A stretch of 64,000 nt of DNA from Phoebastria nigripes (taxonomy: Eukaryota > Chordata > Aves > Procellariiformes > Diomedeidae): positions 1 through 64,000 of the forward strand of contig JAYKAV010002777.1 of the NCBI GenBank assembly GCA_035582835.1. The letters are read 5' to 3'. Every line of letters begins with the position of its first letter. Positions within the stretch are counted from its first letter, which is position 1. The position numbers and the translations under genes are program-made. A model generated the notes under the pieces. The model ran no database searches. It was not told where the DNA came from and saw nothing but the letters and a program-made list of their open reading frames with translations. This document shows, in pieces, positions 11,340 to 23,744 of the stretch.

Positions 11340-12060
11340 AGTGCCATGGGCTGTCGCTCTCCAGTTTGCAGAGCACCAAGTCGTCCACAGACGCGAGGGT
11401 TCGGCTAAAGAGAGGGGACGGGGATGCCTTTGCGGGGACCGGGGTGGGGGAGGATGCGAGTGGGGGTCGCTGCCTGGGAGGTTGGAGCCTAAGCCTTACT
11501 GGAGCGGTGCCAAAGACTGTCGTGATACCGGCTGGAGAAAGAGTTGTGCCAAGGTCAAGTTCTCGGGTGCGGTGGAAGAGCTAGTGGTGCAGAGCAGAGC
11601 CTTTTCCTGTAGTAAGTCAGGACGAGTTTTACCAGTTATACTCGGTGATGAGTAAGGAACAGCAGCATATGCCAAGCTTCAAGCTGCTCCTGAGGTCGGG
11701 AAGCAAACGTAATGTAGCTTTTGAACATTTGCCTTATCGTTCAAACACTTTAAACATCTCCCCCTTCTCCCCTCCCCTTCACACACATATTCCTTTTAGA
11801 CCTCGTTTCTTTCGGGCCAGTCCATATTAAGCATCATCTTCGCTGAATGAATTATCACATCCCTGCGAATCCTACAGATCCCGTTTGTAATGCACAATAT
11901 GCTGCGGAATCTTCCGCGATATGATATGGTGAAACGAGATGCGAGGTGACAACATGCTCGTGCGGAGCTCCTGTGCAGTGCTGGGCTTCTCGGGCGGGAC
12001 CGGGCACTCCCCGACATCGTCAAAAAAGATTTAGGAATTGTAATGTGTTTTCTAGGTTTA
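11340..12060. other. Upstream flank of PVALB, nothing recognised
   Basis: The sequence is moderately GC-rich on the promoter side of PVALB. The open frames here are short and uninformative. No repeat or exon is recognised. Confidence 0.5.
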
Positions 12061-12101
12061 GTTTTGTTTTGTTTTGTTTTGTTTTGTTTTGTTTTGTTTT
12101 T
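12061..12101 (+). repeat. (GTTTT)n microsatellite
   Basis: Eight perfect copies of GTTTT. On the other strand it reads as AAAAC and produces a KQNKT-type artefactual peptide. Confidence 0.95.
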
Positions 12102-12234
12102 CTCTGAGAAACTGCCCATATGGGAAGTAGTCCTACTCGTTCTCAGAGTTTGGGCGGGAGCCATTAGGCTGAGACAGCCAAGGGTAGGGCCCGGTAGTAG
12201 GGCAGATCTCTGCAGGAGTATTGGCATCTCTGCG

Positions 12235-12480
12235 TCAGGAAAGGCGGGGGAGGGCAGAGCGGTGGCGGCGAGACCCCCGCGCTGCTGTCGGCGGGCACAG
12301 CCCGATCCCGTGGACGCGATTGCACCCTCGTCCTGAACGGGACGGCGAGAGAGCAGCCTTAAAAAGGGGGCGGCTGCTGCAAAAACTCGGGTCTCTCTGT
12401 CAGTAATCCCTCGGCGCTTTTAGAACTACGAGCCCCCATCCTTTCCTCCGCGGCCCAAGTTGGGCTGTAACGGGTGAGTC
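12235..12480. promoter_or_regulatory. CpG island 1 upstream of PVALB
   Basis: CpG is dense here (roughly one per ten bases by eye, against near absence in most of the window). The island includes a TTAAAAAGGGGGCGG element at 12359-12373 that combines an A/T-rich box with a GC box. No coding exon is evident. It may be an enhancer or alternative promoter for PVALB, or the start of an unannotated non-coding RNA. Confidence 0.5.
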
Positions 12481-13299
12481 ATTAGCACGCCACTGAGCGC
12501 AGAAGGACGGAGGAGGAGGTGACATTGGGGTCCCTTTTCTTTTTTAAACAGTGACTCTTCGTTGTGGGAGGGACTGTCGTTTTTCTCTCGTTGGAACTTT
12601 TTTCCCCCGTTTCCGTGTATTTCCTGAGGTACAAGAGAGGTTTAGTTTTCTCCAAGGACAAACAAGGAGACGGATGGGGGAGCCGAGTCCCTCTCCCTAG
12701 GTTGAACGCATCTTTCCCTGATGTACAGAGGAGCTGTGCGCTGGGATGCTGACCCGAGATAAACTGCAGCCCCGCAGAAGGGCCCCGCGCACCTTCCCGC
12801 AGGGGTAGCTCTCGCTCAGCTGCCCCCGTTGTTTGGGAACCGGGAGGTGAAAGGGTGCAGTAAAGACATTACTCGGGTTACTCGGGTCTCTCGCTTTAGC
12901 GGAGTTCAGCCTGGAGAACGGAGTTGAAAAAGCCTCGTGTNGCACAGGTTAAAACCCAATCATTAGTCTGTTTTACGCTTAGGTTAAATGTAGATCCATC
13001 AATATACAGCTATTTACAAGAGAAATCGATGTGCATGATCTTCTGTAACTGGCGTCCCTTTACTTTTCCGTAACTGGCGGAAGAGAGAGGAGCCCCTTCT
13101 TTCCAGCGCAGATGCCTCCGGCCTCGCCCTCTTCCCTGCTTTGCTCAGTTCAGCATCGGTGCAGTCTGCAAAGGAGCTGGGCCTCCGTCTCCACGGTTTC
13201 TTTTCTTTCTTACGAACCTTTTGCAAACCCGTTGCTGAGATATCCTCGTTCCTGGAGCCACAGAGCCTCCTTTCAGGTCACTACAAACAAGATCGCTCC

Positions 13300-13660
13300 T
13301 GCCCATCCGCCGGTGAAGATGCTCTCGTTGCGGGTGACTCGTGTTTCGGTGTCAGCCCCGCGCTGCTGACAGCGCAGAGCACGTTTGGAGGGCTGCCCTC
13401 GCAAGTAACTCCAGTCGGTAGCTGGCGGAGGCGATGCGCAGCGCTGCCTACTGTGCTGGCAGACGCCGATCAGGTTAACCAGCCTCATGCCAAGCGAACT
13501 GGCCGGAGGCGCGCAGCTACCCGGCGTGTGAGGCGCGTTCCGTGCCGGTGCCCTGGGGACGGGAGCCCGGCAGTTCCCTGCGCATCCCTAACGATGCGCG
13601 AACCGCCCCGCTTTCCCTCGTCATAGGATCCGTCAGGCCGCCACGGCCTAATCATGCTGT
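13300..13660. promoter_or_regulatory. CpG island 2 upstream of PVALB
   Basis: I count about 40 CpG dinucleotides in these 360 bases, an unmethylated-island level. A 161-codon open frame passes through it but looks like the stop-poor consequence of GC-rich DNA, and no domain is seen. It lies 2.1-2.5 kb upstream of the PVALB start and some 24 kb from NCF4. Confidence 0.55.
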
Positions 13661-14479
13661 GAAGGCGAAAAGTGAGAGGTGCCAGAAAAATGAGGCTTCA
13701 AATCAGGTGGGGCCGTCTGTACAGCGTAAATAACATTTTCCCCAGCCTCCCGTCCCCCGTTCGGAAGTCGAGAGGCCGTACCGTCCACGGCCAGAGAAGC
13801 GAAAGCAGCGACATACAGGTTTACCAAGCAGACAGTTGGGGATCTCACGTGGAGGGGTGGCTGAGGCCCGTCTCTAATCTCAGCAGTGCATCCGTTTTAA
13901 GGACAGCTAGCAAACTTCTAGAAGCTCTTAACCACCAAGCTTTAGTCAAAACTGTTATGTTATTCTAATATAAAAGGCGTTTCACGAATTGGCAGTTTCA
14001 CACTCGACCCTTCACCCTTTTCTCATCATCCCTGTGAGATGAATGACGCGTTTTTCTTTATTTCTGAGATTTTGCCAATTTTCCTGCCCGAACTATTTGC
14101 AAAATCCACACCGTGGATTTCCAAGTTGTCTGCACAGAAGCTTTCTCATAGATCAACTCCCCCTTCCACCAGCGCCAGAATGATGATATTCTTACTAAGT
14201 AAACGATCAAGTAAATTAAGCAGAAATCAGCGCGCCCTTGTCAAAAGCAAACAATTCAGGGAGAATTTAATGAACGGCAAGAAGCCCCCACGCCAAAAGT
14301 TGAAGCAGAAAGCCGGGAGTCCTTTGCAAAAAGGGTGACACATTTCCTTTATCTTCCTAATGACCACACCAAGGAGAGCAACTTCATCCCATCGCTTACG
14401 ATCGTCTGTGCATAAAGAGAGGTGTTTTGGAGGGGGTTTTTGCCTTTGTTTCACGACTGAGCATTTCAGTCAATTCTGT

Positions 14480-14645
14480 TCACTGAGTCCTTGCTCGCGT
14501 TCTCGTTCACTTTCTCCCCTCCCCTTCCCTGTTTTGTTATTTCCATTTTCTCACTTTCTCCCCTCCTTTTCTCCTCATTCCCCCTCAGTGTGTTCACCTA
14601 TTTCCTCCTTCTAATGTCCCTTTCTTCTCGTTTTCAGTCTTCTCT
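14480..14645 (+). repeat. Pyrimidine-rich tract
   Basis: About 165 bases are overwhelmingly C and T on the plus strand (many TTTCTCCCC and CTTCCC blocks) without one clean repeat unit. It looks like a decayed low-complexity tract. Short open frames here are compositional artefacts. Confidence 0.6.
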
Positions 14646-14649
14646 GCGG

Positions 14650-17600
14650 GAAGCCATTCCTCTGTGTTTGGAAGATTCGCACCTCTTTGTCTCTGGGCTT
14701 TTGTTTGTGGGAGGGGTGATAGGGTCGGAGTGATGGAAGATATCCGTATCTGCTTCCCTTCGGGCGAAGGTCCTGGGTTCCTGCTGGGAGCGGGCGAATC
14801 CACGTTTGCTGTGGAAGTTTGAACATTTTCTTGCTACTTACCTTTTGGATCTCTCCTAAGCACGCTTGAAAAGGGTGTTAGATACGGAGGTGGTCAAAAA
14901 GAGGTGGAAGTCGGGGTAGGAACCCCACTTATATAATCTCTCTTGCTCTTTCTATTTTTGGCAGGTGATACCCACTCCTCACGGGTATCAGATATTCAGG
15001 GATTTTGGTGGCGGTGTCACATTTATCTTTCCCTTAACTAATCAAGGAACACTATTAATAATCCTTGGCACTCACCTTCCCCTGGCTGTGAAAACCTATT
15101 ACCTCGGCAAACTGACAGTCCGCTTGAAACTTTATTGTTAAGGGTAGAGGCAGGCGGTAAGAATCAGCTATCTGGGGGCAAATAGGTGCTTCATCTTCCA
15201 TCAGAGGGAGGAGGTGGCGTCGGGCAGATCTGTCACGATGAATTCAGTTCGAGAGATGGGACTCTGCTCAGAAGGAAGGGAATAGGAAGATGCAACGTCC
15301 TCATCAGAGTGAGGGAAAGCGAAGACTTACGCTGAGGAGTTTGACCTTTTCTCTCCAGCCCCGGCAGATACTACTCAAAACTAGAGAGAACAGCCCTAAA
15401 GTGCCTCCCATACCTAAAGCTGCAACATTCGGCTTTACCTCTTGGCCTTAAAGGAAGGCAGAAATAATTTTTCCTGCAGGCAACAGCAAACTCGGTTGTG
15501 TAATTCTGGTTGCTCATACTTACAGGGGGATCCAAAATCTCCATTCTGGGCCCTGCTGGGCAAGGTGCTGTAGAAGTCTAAAAAATTTACAACCTGAGCT
15601 TTCTTAGGAGAGGCGGAGCACTGTAAATGAAGAGATACTATATATACAGTCATAATACATTGACTGTAACCTTTTCAGCATATAAATTCTATTTATGCTG
15701 AGTTGCTCATTCCAGGGAAAGACACCTTTGAAGACACCTCTATTTTTACGCTATCAAGCAATAACAACAACAATAAAAATGCCATTGAGACCTATTTGCC
15801 ATTCTGTAATCCATCTGGGGACACTTTTCCTGATATTTAAGGTTTTTCTGGCAAAGGGAAACATTTTATAAATGACTATGAATCACATTTTTCTGGAGTA
15901 TATTTGTGTGTAAAAAAAATCTTCCCTGTTTCAGGGCTCAAACCCAACAGTTCTTAGGTTAAAAAGCAACCAAGGCTGTTGTGATACAACTGAAATTATC
16001 TTTTGGGAAAGGCAGGTGCTGCAGAAGTGAGATTTGATTTTTCTAGCTTGATTAATTGATCCTAGAAGGGAGGAAAGATAATTGAGGTATCTATGGGATA
16101 AGAATATTTAAAAATATTTCTCTACTGCCAGTATCATTTTGATGCCAAGTTCTGTGATAAATTGGAAATTCTCCAGCAGCTTTAGATAATTTCTAAAGAG
16201 GAAGCTTTATTGAATCAAACATGACAAAGGTTAATTCAATCAGTTTAATGTTCTCTCTTATTTATTTTTATTACACTTCCTGTAGTGGTTTTTGAATTTT
16301 CAGTGTGCTACAGTAGTAGGGGAAGTAATATTACCTTTCAGGTAGCCTCCTTTATTTCTCACAAACTCTGTGCCTGTGCCCTAGCTCAGAGCAGGTGAGA
16401 CTTTGTATTTAATTACAATGTGAGGTAGCTGACTCTTGTGGGTCCAAATGTTTCAACCAACTTGGTGTGTTGCCTTTGGAGCAGTATGATTCGTAGTAAG
16501 CTGTTCGCTAAATTCAGTGATGTGGGGTTTGCATTACACTTTCACGTATTATACACCCTTGATGTAGTACCAAGATTAGATTCTGGTTTAGAGATACCAG
16601 TGTCTTGTGGTTGTTAGCTGGATGCTCCATTTCCATTTGGTAGCTGACAGAACAACTATTCTCTCTTACCTTCTTTTGGCAGCTTAGAGAGGACAAGGAT
16701 CATAGGACTGTCTTTTTGGCTACTGGAGTGTGACTTCCATTTCTGTCTGTTCCATTGGAATGAGTGCATTTGTCCACTGGTGAAAGAAGAGAAGTGCAGG
16801 GCTAGTCATTGTGATTCCTCTGTGTAATTCAGCCATGTGAAAGCAATCCTGATGAGTGGAAATCCTTTCTTATCCTTTTAGTTAGTTCCTACTAAGGCTT
16901 ATTTACAAAGAGAGAAGCAGATTTATGACCTCATCGGGCATATAGTGAGGTCTTTGTCACATGTCAAGTATTTCATTAATTAAAAGGGTTTTTGTTGTTG
17001 GGTTTTTTTTGTGGTAAGAAGAATACAATCAAAATCTGACACTTCCAGGTTATTCATACAAATCTGCCTGAAGCTGAAAGACATGGAGACTTCCAGCTAT
17101 GGCAACAGGATCACTGAGAGTTCACCTGTGTGAAATGACAGAATTTAAGGAGGAAGTTTGTGTTACTGGCACTCATCAGTTTCAGTAATGTGGTCACATT
17201 TACTATCGTATCAATCAGGTTCATTCAGGAAAAGATTAGGACTGGGCTTCCCCTTTAGGATACATATACACTGCAGAGTTGATTGGGATACTCATCCATT
17301 ATGATTTCTTTTTCTCTTTCCCACCACACATAAATAACTGTAATCTGAATAATAAGGTGCTCCAGGTCCATATCAGCCAATGTACCTGAAATTTTTGATG
17401 TTATCATCATAGTGCTAGCATAGCACTTTAAAAAGGAAGCTTGTCCTGCTGCCACCTCCCATGTCTAGTACATGTGTTGTGACAAGCAACTTCAGTCTTC
17501 AGGGATATCAGTCAGCCATCTTTCACTTGCCCTGCATTTCTTTGCCTACTTATTTGTTAAAGAAGCCATATGACTTCCTTTATTTGAAAGCATATTCTAA

Positions 17601-20600
17601 AATTTAGAGGTTTCATTGATAAGAAATGTTTCTTGGTTGCCAGTTAACATTTCTCTTATATATTTTTATCTCATCAATATCTCATGTAAGTCTCTGGATC
17701 AGCCTTCTTTTTCACTGTCTTCTTGGTGCTTATGCCTTTCATTTGATTTTACAGTTATAATATCCTTCAGTCCTTGGGTTATCCAAGCTATACAGAATTA
17801 TTTATTTTACATTTTTCCTCATAAATCAGCCTCTCTAGACCTGTAATCATTTTTTCTTACTTGTTTTTGGTATTCCTCTGGTTTTGTTGGCATCTTCTTG
17901 GTATTGTGGTGCCCAGCGTAATATGGAGTTACTTTGCTGTCTGAGCTTGTAGAGTATTCGAAAGTATGTTGTAGTCTCCAACCTGTTATATAAGACAAGA
18001 ATGATAAATCAGGTTGAATTTTCTGCAGTCCAAGATGTATATACAGTCTAGTACCCATCCACACTGCATTTAGATTTGGAAAGAATTCACACAAAAATTT
18101 AAAATCTTTTAAAGAATATTTTGTACACCTGCAGCATATTTTGGTTAAAAACATTTTGAAGCATTTTATAGCCAACATTCATCATATAGGAACTCCTTCA
18201 TTTTCCTCTAAGGCAAAGCTCAGTGCTGGTCTTACCTTATGTTTAGAAGCAGGATAGGAATCCTTACAATGGCAGTATTTTCTTTGGTGTTTTCCCTGTA
18301 AGTTATGACATAAGTGTATGTTTCTTCCTCCTGCTCCTGCTATCAAACTTGCCCCTTCTCACAAGGTCCTAGGTATATTGTCCTCTTTCATCTTAGTTCT
18401 AAAAAAAGGAAGAAATATCATATTGCTATCTTTCTTAGCTGAAATGACATGCCTTATGTGCTCCGTATAACCATAAACTATACAATACTGTGATTCAGGA
18501 TTCCAGAAACCCTGTACTGAAAGTCTTTTGGAGAAGTAGGAGTAAATATGAGTTTTAATAATATAACACAATTGGGAATTATTAGGAAGACGAAATGTCA
18601 ATACCCACATTAGAAGTTGTCCAGAATTTTAAGACAAACCTCTCCTGGCAAAAGTACCACTAAATCTTTCATGTAGGTGAGTACAACTTGTAGCTTTTTC
18701 AAAAGATACATTTACATAGTAAAGAATGTAGACTCTATTAAATTTAGTCTGCCAAGGATATTGTGATGTTGAGAGCTTTTATGTGTTGAAGAAGAGAATG
18801 GGCAAATTCATGGAAGAGAGATCCATTGAAGGTTACCAAACTCATACAGGCCACATCCAGCTTGTGAAGTTCCTGAGCTAAAGTGGTTAGGATTTGGGAT
18901 AGGATTAGGGGAAAGAGTCATAATGTGATTGCCTTGTGCTTACATTCCTCCAAAGGCTTTTGTCTATTGTCCACTGTTGGGGACAGGATACTGCGTTAGA
19001 GGACTAGAGGAAACTTACTTTGATCTGGTATGGTGGTTCTTAACTTATTTTCCTCAGTGTAGTTTATAATACCACACACGTGTGAAAAGTGGAAGGATCA
19101 GGTGGACGGAATGTATATGAAAAATAAATCAGTTAAAAGAATGACTCTCAGTACCCACAGAAAAAAATCTTTTTCTTTGCTAATATAACACAGGAAGCTT
19201 CAGTCCATGTTTACTGTGACTCTTTTCTTATACGCTGCTCTTGAGTTCATATATGCCCTCTTTAGGCTGCATATGAGCGTATTTGTTCAGGTATATATAT
19301 ATTTTACACTACTACCCTGGGACTGAGAATGTTAGTTGTTTTGTGTATACTAATTATCATTTCCTTCTGCCAGATGGAGTATATCAGACTGATTCAGGCT
19401 TTTTAGGTTCCATTACTTCTTCATAGTCCATGCAATGGACTATTCTTTGGTTTGCCTGAGAGAAGTCTGTATTCCTAGGATCAAAGCTTAGCGGTTCCAT
19501 TTTTATATACAACTCCTCTGATAATTGGCTCAAAAGCTGGAAATAGCAAATGACTACAAGAGATACCCCAGAGGCTAGAAGTAGGTCACTAATAGTCCAT
19601 GCTACCACTGGGCTTTGGGGACTCTCCAGCTTGTATTGCAAATGGTGTGGAAAAGAAAGTGGAATGTCTTGAACAGTATCACCCAAAGGAGATAATACAA
19701 ATGAAAAACAGCGATAGGTGTTTCTGTGTAAACCCCTGGTGAGAGTTAGGCTCAGATTACCAAACAAGAAAAAAGCTAGTGCTGAAAGAGTAGGTCTGTG
19801 TATCATAACACCTCCTGGCAACTCTCAAATGAATACTTACAGCAGGAAAAAAAGCTGTTAGTCCCAGTGGGAAACACTGACCCCAAGGTTAAGAGCATGA
19901 AAACAGTTGGTTTTCTTTACAANGGACACTTGTGGGTATCAGACATTTGTCATAATTGACACTCTGGTGTTGTTCACACTGGGATGGATAAGCCCATGTA
20001 ATTATTACCGCAGGGGTTATATTCCAGAAAAACTAGCACAGCAGAAAGATGTCTTCATTACTTATTCCCATTTATACTAGGCTGCTGGTAGGAGAGCAGT
20101 CAAAGCATTTAGATCAGGGTAAACAGCTTTTGGGGAAATTTGACTTCAGTTTTAGCAGTTGGAATCCTGTGGTAACCCCAATTTCGATAGTTATTCTTTA
20201 ATGAATCTGTTCTGTTTTTTGTTTTTTGTTTTGTTTTTTTTTTCTTACGCTCTTATAATTTGTTTCAGAGCTGTGAGTGCACAGTGGGATGAATTTAAAA
20301 GTCAGAGGTTTGTAAAGGAGTCATATCTTTCTGGGTAAACAGCGAGTGGGAAGAGTTTTATAGCAGTGATGCTCAAATGGCAAATTGGGGCTTTTCCTGC
20401 CAACCTCCCAAGGGGAAATTGCTGGCTAAGAAAGTCTATAACTAGCAGCAGAAAAGGAGCAGGGTTGTGTCAGCTGTTTATTTATTGTCAATATTTCATT
20501 AGAAAACAATTCTTCCACTTACACAATTGGTAAATGAGATATCTTCTCAGGTTTAGGTCATGATTTGAATCCAGCCAAGGAGAATATCAGTAAATAAAAG

Positions 20601-23400
20601 TCATTATTCTGTAGTACTGTTTCGGTCACCCTGATGAAATGAGTTGAACAGCCCCAGTCCAGTTGTTAATAAACAGATACACACAGAACAAACTTATTGG
20701 CATTAAAAGAATATCTCCATGTAGTTCATGTCCTGAATCAGAGCCAAACACTGAATTCTCCTGTACTTTCCCTCCTTTATCTCTTTAGGTTGCCTAAAGG
20801 GAGGACTGCAGGAAGTAAATCTCTACTCTTTTTACCTATGCTAAACTTCTTAAGAGAATGGATGGACATTCAAGTGTTTGCGTTTACTTCTGCTGCATCT
20901 GGGATTCCCTCAGGTAAATGTCAAACTGAAAATTTGAGTTTATCTTTTGTAACATCCTTATCCTCTGTCTTCTGGAGAGAATTTTATCAAAGAAAGACTC
21001 ACTGGCATATTCCTAAGGGAAGTATATTTTCCCTGCCATTACCAGTGTACCACAACTTCTTCTTACAATTCCCTTTTAGATATTCCTTCTGATAATCATC
21101 TTATCACCTTGTTCATAATCTTATGTATGGGGATTTCTTTTTTTTCCTAGGCAATGTGAAAAAGTTTATTCCCACGATTTAAAACATTATTTGCAAAAAA
21201 AGAAATCGTTTTATTGGACTAACCCATTTTATAGAAACTTACATTATGTTTTTTATATTCTGCACATCTGAATTGATGCTCATTATGGGCATACTTTTTT
21301 TTCTTGGATGTTTGTATTGTTTCTCCTTCCTAAAAAGGTTCATGGTGGCAATCTCCTACATAAATCACCTTATTGTAGGGCCTTTTTGCACTTCTCCTTT
21401 CAAAACTTTGTGAATATTCCTTGTGTAGGTAAAAGAAATGTTGTAATCTAGCAGTGAAGCATCAACGTAGCATGTGGTACAGATCTGAATGATATGCAAC
21501 AGCACTTTTAGCTCATGCTATGGTATTTTGACAGTTATTTGTAAAAGGCAGTAGCTCTGAGGCCCTTTGAGTTTTGATCTGAGTTGGACACAGAAGCTGC
21601 TGTCTTGAAGAAGAATGAGATATTTCAGTAAATTGATCATTAGTATCTTGCTTTTGGATGAAGCAGAGACTCGCAAGATACAAGTGATGTGCTGATTGGC
21701 AGTATTTTGCCTCTTTGAAATGTACCATCTCTGTTATTTTTCTGCACTTCTGTTGACATTTCTACCCTGTAATTTGGGGAAGAAAAACCAAGTAGCAGGG
21801 CATACTACAGACCTCGTTGATCTCTGAGGTAGTGTACCTCCATGTCTTCCATTACTATTACCTGACTGTCTTGGGATTTATTTTTCCAACAATGCTTTCT
21901 CCTGTTAAAGGGCAGACAACTGAAACATCAACAAATCAACTGTTTGCACGAGACCACGCANTATAGTGGCACAAGAAATTGCATGTTGCATCGTGTCCTG
22001 GGATAATATCTTCCAAAATGGACCATCCTTTTCTTTTTTGTTGCTCTAGATCTTGATTGTGAGAAGTATAGCTTGTGATAGCAGTTTCACTTGGGTGGAG
22101 AAAAGGGATCATCCCTTTCACAGAGAGGATCTGTTTGTTACTTGACCTCTTCTTTGCTACCAGGTTCACCTTGTGTATTGCACAGAATGTTGTCTCTTTT
22201 CAGTTGGGCTTCTCTTATCCTTTCTTAATAGAGCTAGATTTTTTCTAATTATTAATATTATTCATAAGCATGTTTATTATAATAATGCTTAAAGCTGTAA
22301 TCACAGGAGACAGGGGAAGGAGAGTGGCTTTTCCTTCTCCCAGGAGAGGGAAAGTTTGCTAATGCCCTGTGAGGGAATGACAAATGATTTCTCTCTCAGG
22401 TTACACATGCTCTAAATCCTCTTCACCGTTTCTCTCCAGCAATGAGGAGACAGATGCTACTGTAACAGCACAGAACTTGTGCGAATCCCTTACAAGGACC
22501 CTTTATTACTGCTATGAGTAAAAACAAGTGACTTGCTTAGCCTTTCATCCTATTTTTAGGGAGGTTTACATTTCTGAAGGACATATTTGATTCCCTTACA
22601 TGTCTTTGGCTAGTTTTCTGTTGTTGACTTTTTTTTTTCCTTTTCTTGTAGTGTGATATGGGAGGATGAAGGTGGGAGAAGGCAAGCGTCTGTTTCTCTG
22701 AGCTGTTGTGTTGGAATTTGTTAACCTGACATTTTGTGTGCTGTGATGTGCCCAGTTCCCTTTCTAGCTGTTTCTAGTAGCCATGGGGATACAGNCAGCA
22801 GAAATCACACTTCTCACACACACTTTCTCTCCTGAAAAAAAAGCTGGTGAAAATGATAGACAAATGATTTTGGAAACAAATCTTTGATGTGTAATGAGTA
22901 AATGCTATGAAGTCTTTGGAGAGGAAGTTTGTTTTTATTTCACCAGTTTACTGTAACCTGGTTTGCAAGAATTGCTTTTACATCCAGAGAGCTGTAGTCT
23001 CAATTCAGTTGTCTTTTTGGGATCTGAGCCATCTTCTACAGTTGTCATTGGGAGTCTTTCTGGTGTTTTTAATGGAGATTTCACCAGGCCCCTCTTCTAG
23101 AACTTTTTACAGAAATTGCAAAGAGATAGGGATCAATTAGTACCACTGAATAATTACTTTGTAGAGAGAAGGCCAATCTGTTAGGAATTTGATTGACACC
23201 ATCAACCTGTGTGGGTACTGATCTCTTGTTAGATATCAGTGACTTCTGAAAACTGATGGTTTAGATTGCAATTACTGTCCCACAGGTAAAAAATCAGTAT
23301 CTTATGCCATTTCCTCTTAAGCATCCATATTTTTTCTATGTGCTTTTTTCTTTTTAAGAAAGAGTACATACTGGACTGTCCCTTTTATGTTTTGTTTTGT
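14650..23400. other. Intergenic DNA, no gene recognised
   Basis: AT-rich intergenic sequence between PVALB and NCF4. A 145-codon minus-strand open frame at 19384-19821 has no recognisable domain and no convincing promoter or splice context. A short G/T-rich run occurs at 20213-20241. Nothing else could be supported. Confidence 0.5.
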
Positions 23401-23408
23401 GTGTTTGT

Positions 23409-23431
23409 TGTGTGTGTGTGTGTGTGTGTGT
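23409..23431 (+). repeat. (TG)n microsatellite
   Basis: An uninterrupted run of eleven TG dinucleotides. Confidence 0.95.
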
Positions 23432-23676
23432 AAGGATACATAATTGTCCCTCTTCTGTCATAGAAGTACCATAGAAGTTCACAGTTCTGGAATAATAAGG
23501 TATTATCATATATTATCATCAAAACTAACCAACTATTGATGCTGTGTATTTTACTACTCACCAAGAGCAGGAGTGAGAGCAGGAGGGATATCTGTTCTGA
23601 TAATTACTTATGAGTGTGAGTGAGAGAAGCGAACAAGGGAATGATTGATTGTGTGAGGACAAAGACTGGGGAACAG

Positions 23677-23744
23677 ATACATACATACATACATACACAC
23701 ACACACTGTGTGTGTATGTGAGATATATACATATATATATATGT
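23677..23744 (+). repeat. Compound (ACAT)n(AC)n(TG)n(AT)n microsatellite
   Basis: ATACATACATAC passes into ACACACAC, then TGTGTGTGTATGTG and ATATATACATATATATATATG. The AC and TG blocks are self-complementary, so the locus can form a hairpin or cruciform, and nearly all of it alternates purine and pyrimidine. Confidence 0.9.

Noticed and set aside
11796..12227. 143-codon minus-strand open frame
   Set aside because: It includes a repeated KQNKT stretch translated from the (GTTTT)n microsatellite. No domain is seen.
13141..13626. 161-codon plus-strand open frame
   Set aside because: It lies in CpG-island DNA where stop codons are scarce. The translation is Arg/Pro/Ser-rich with no domain and no splice or Kozak support.
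23677..23744. CRISPR-like spaced repeats
   Set aside because: It is a compound microsatellite without regular spacers in a vertebrate genome.
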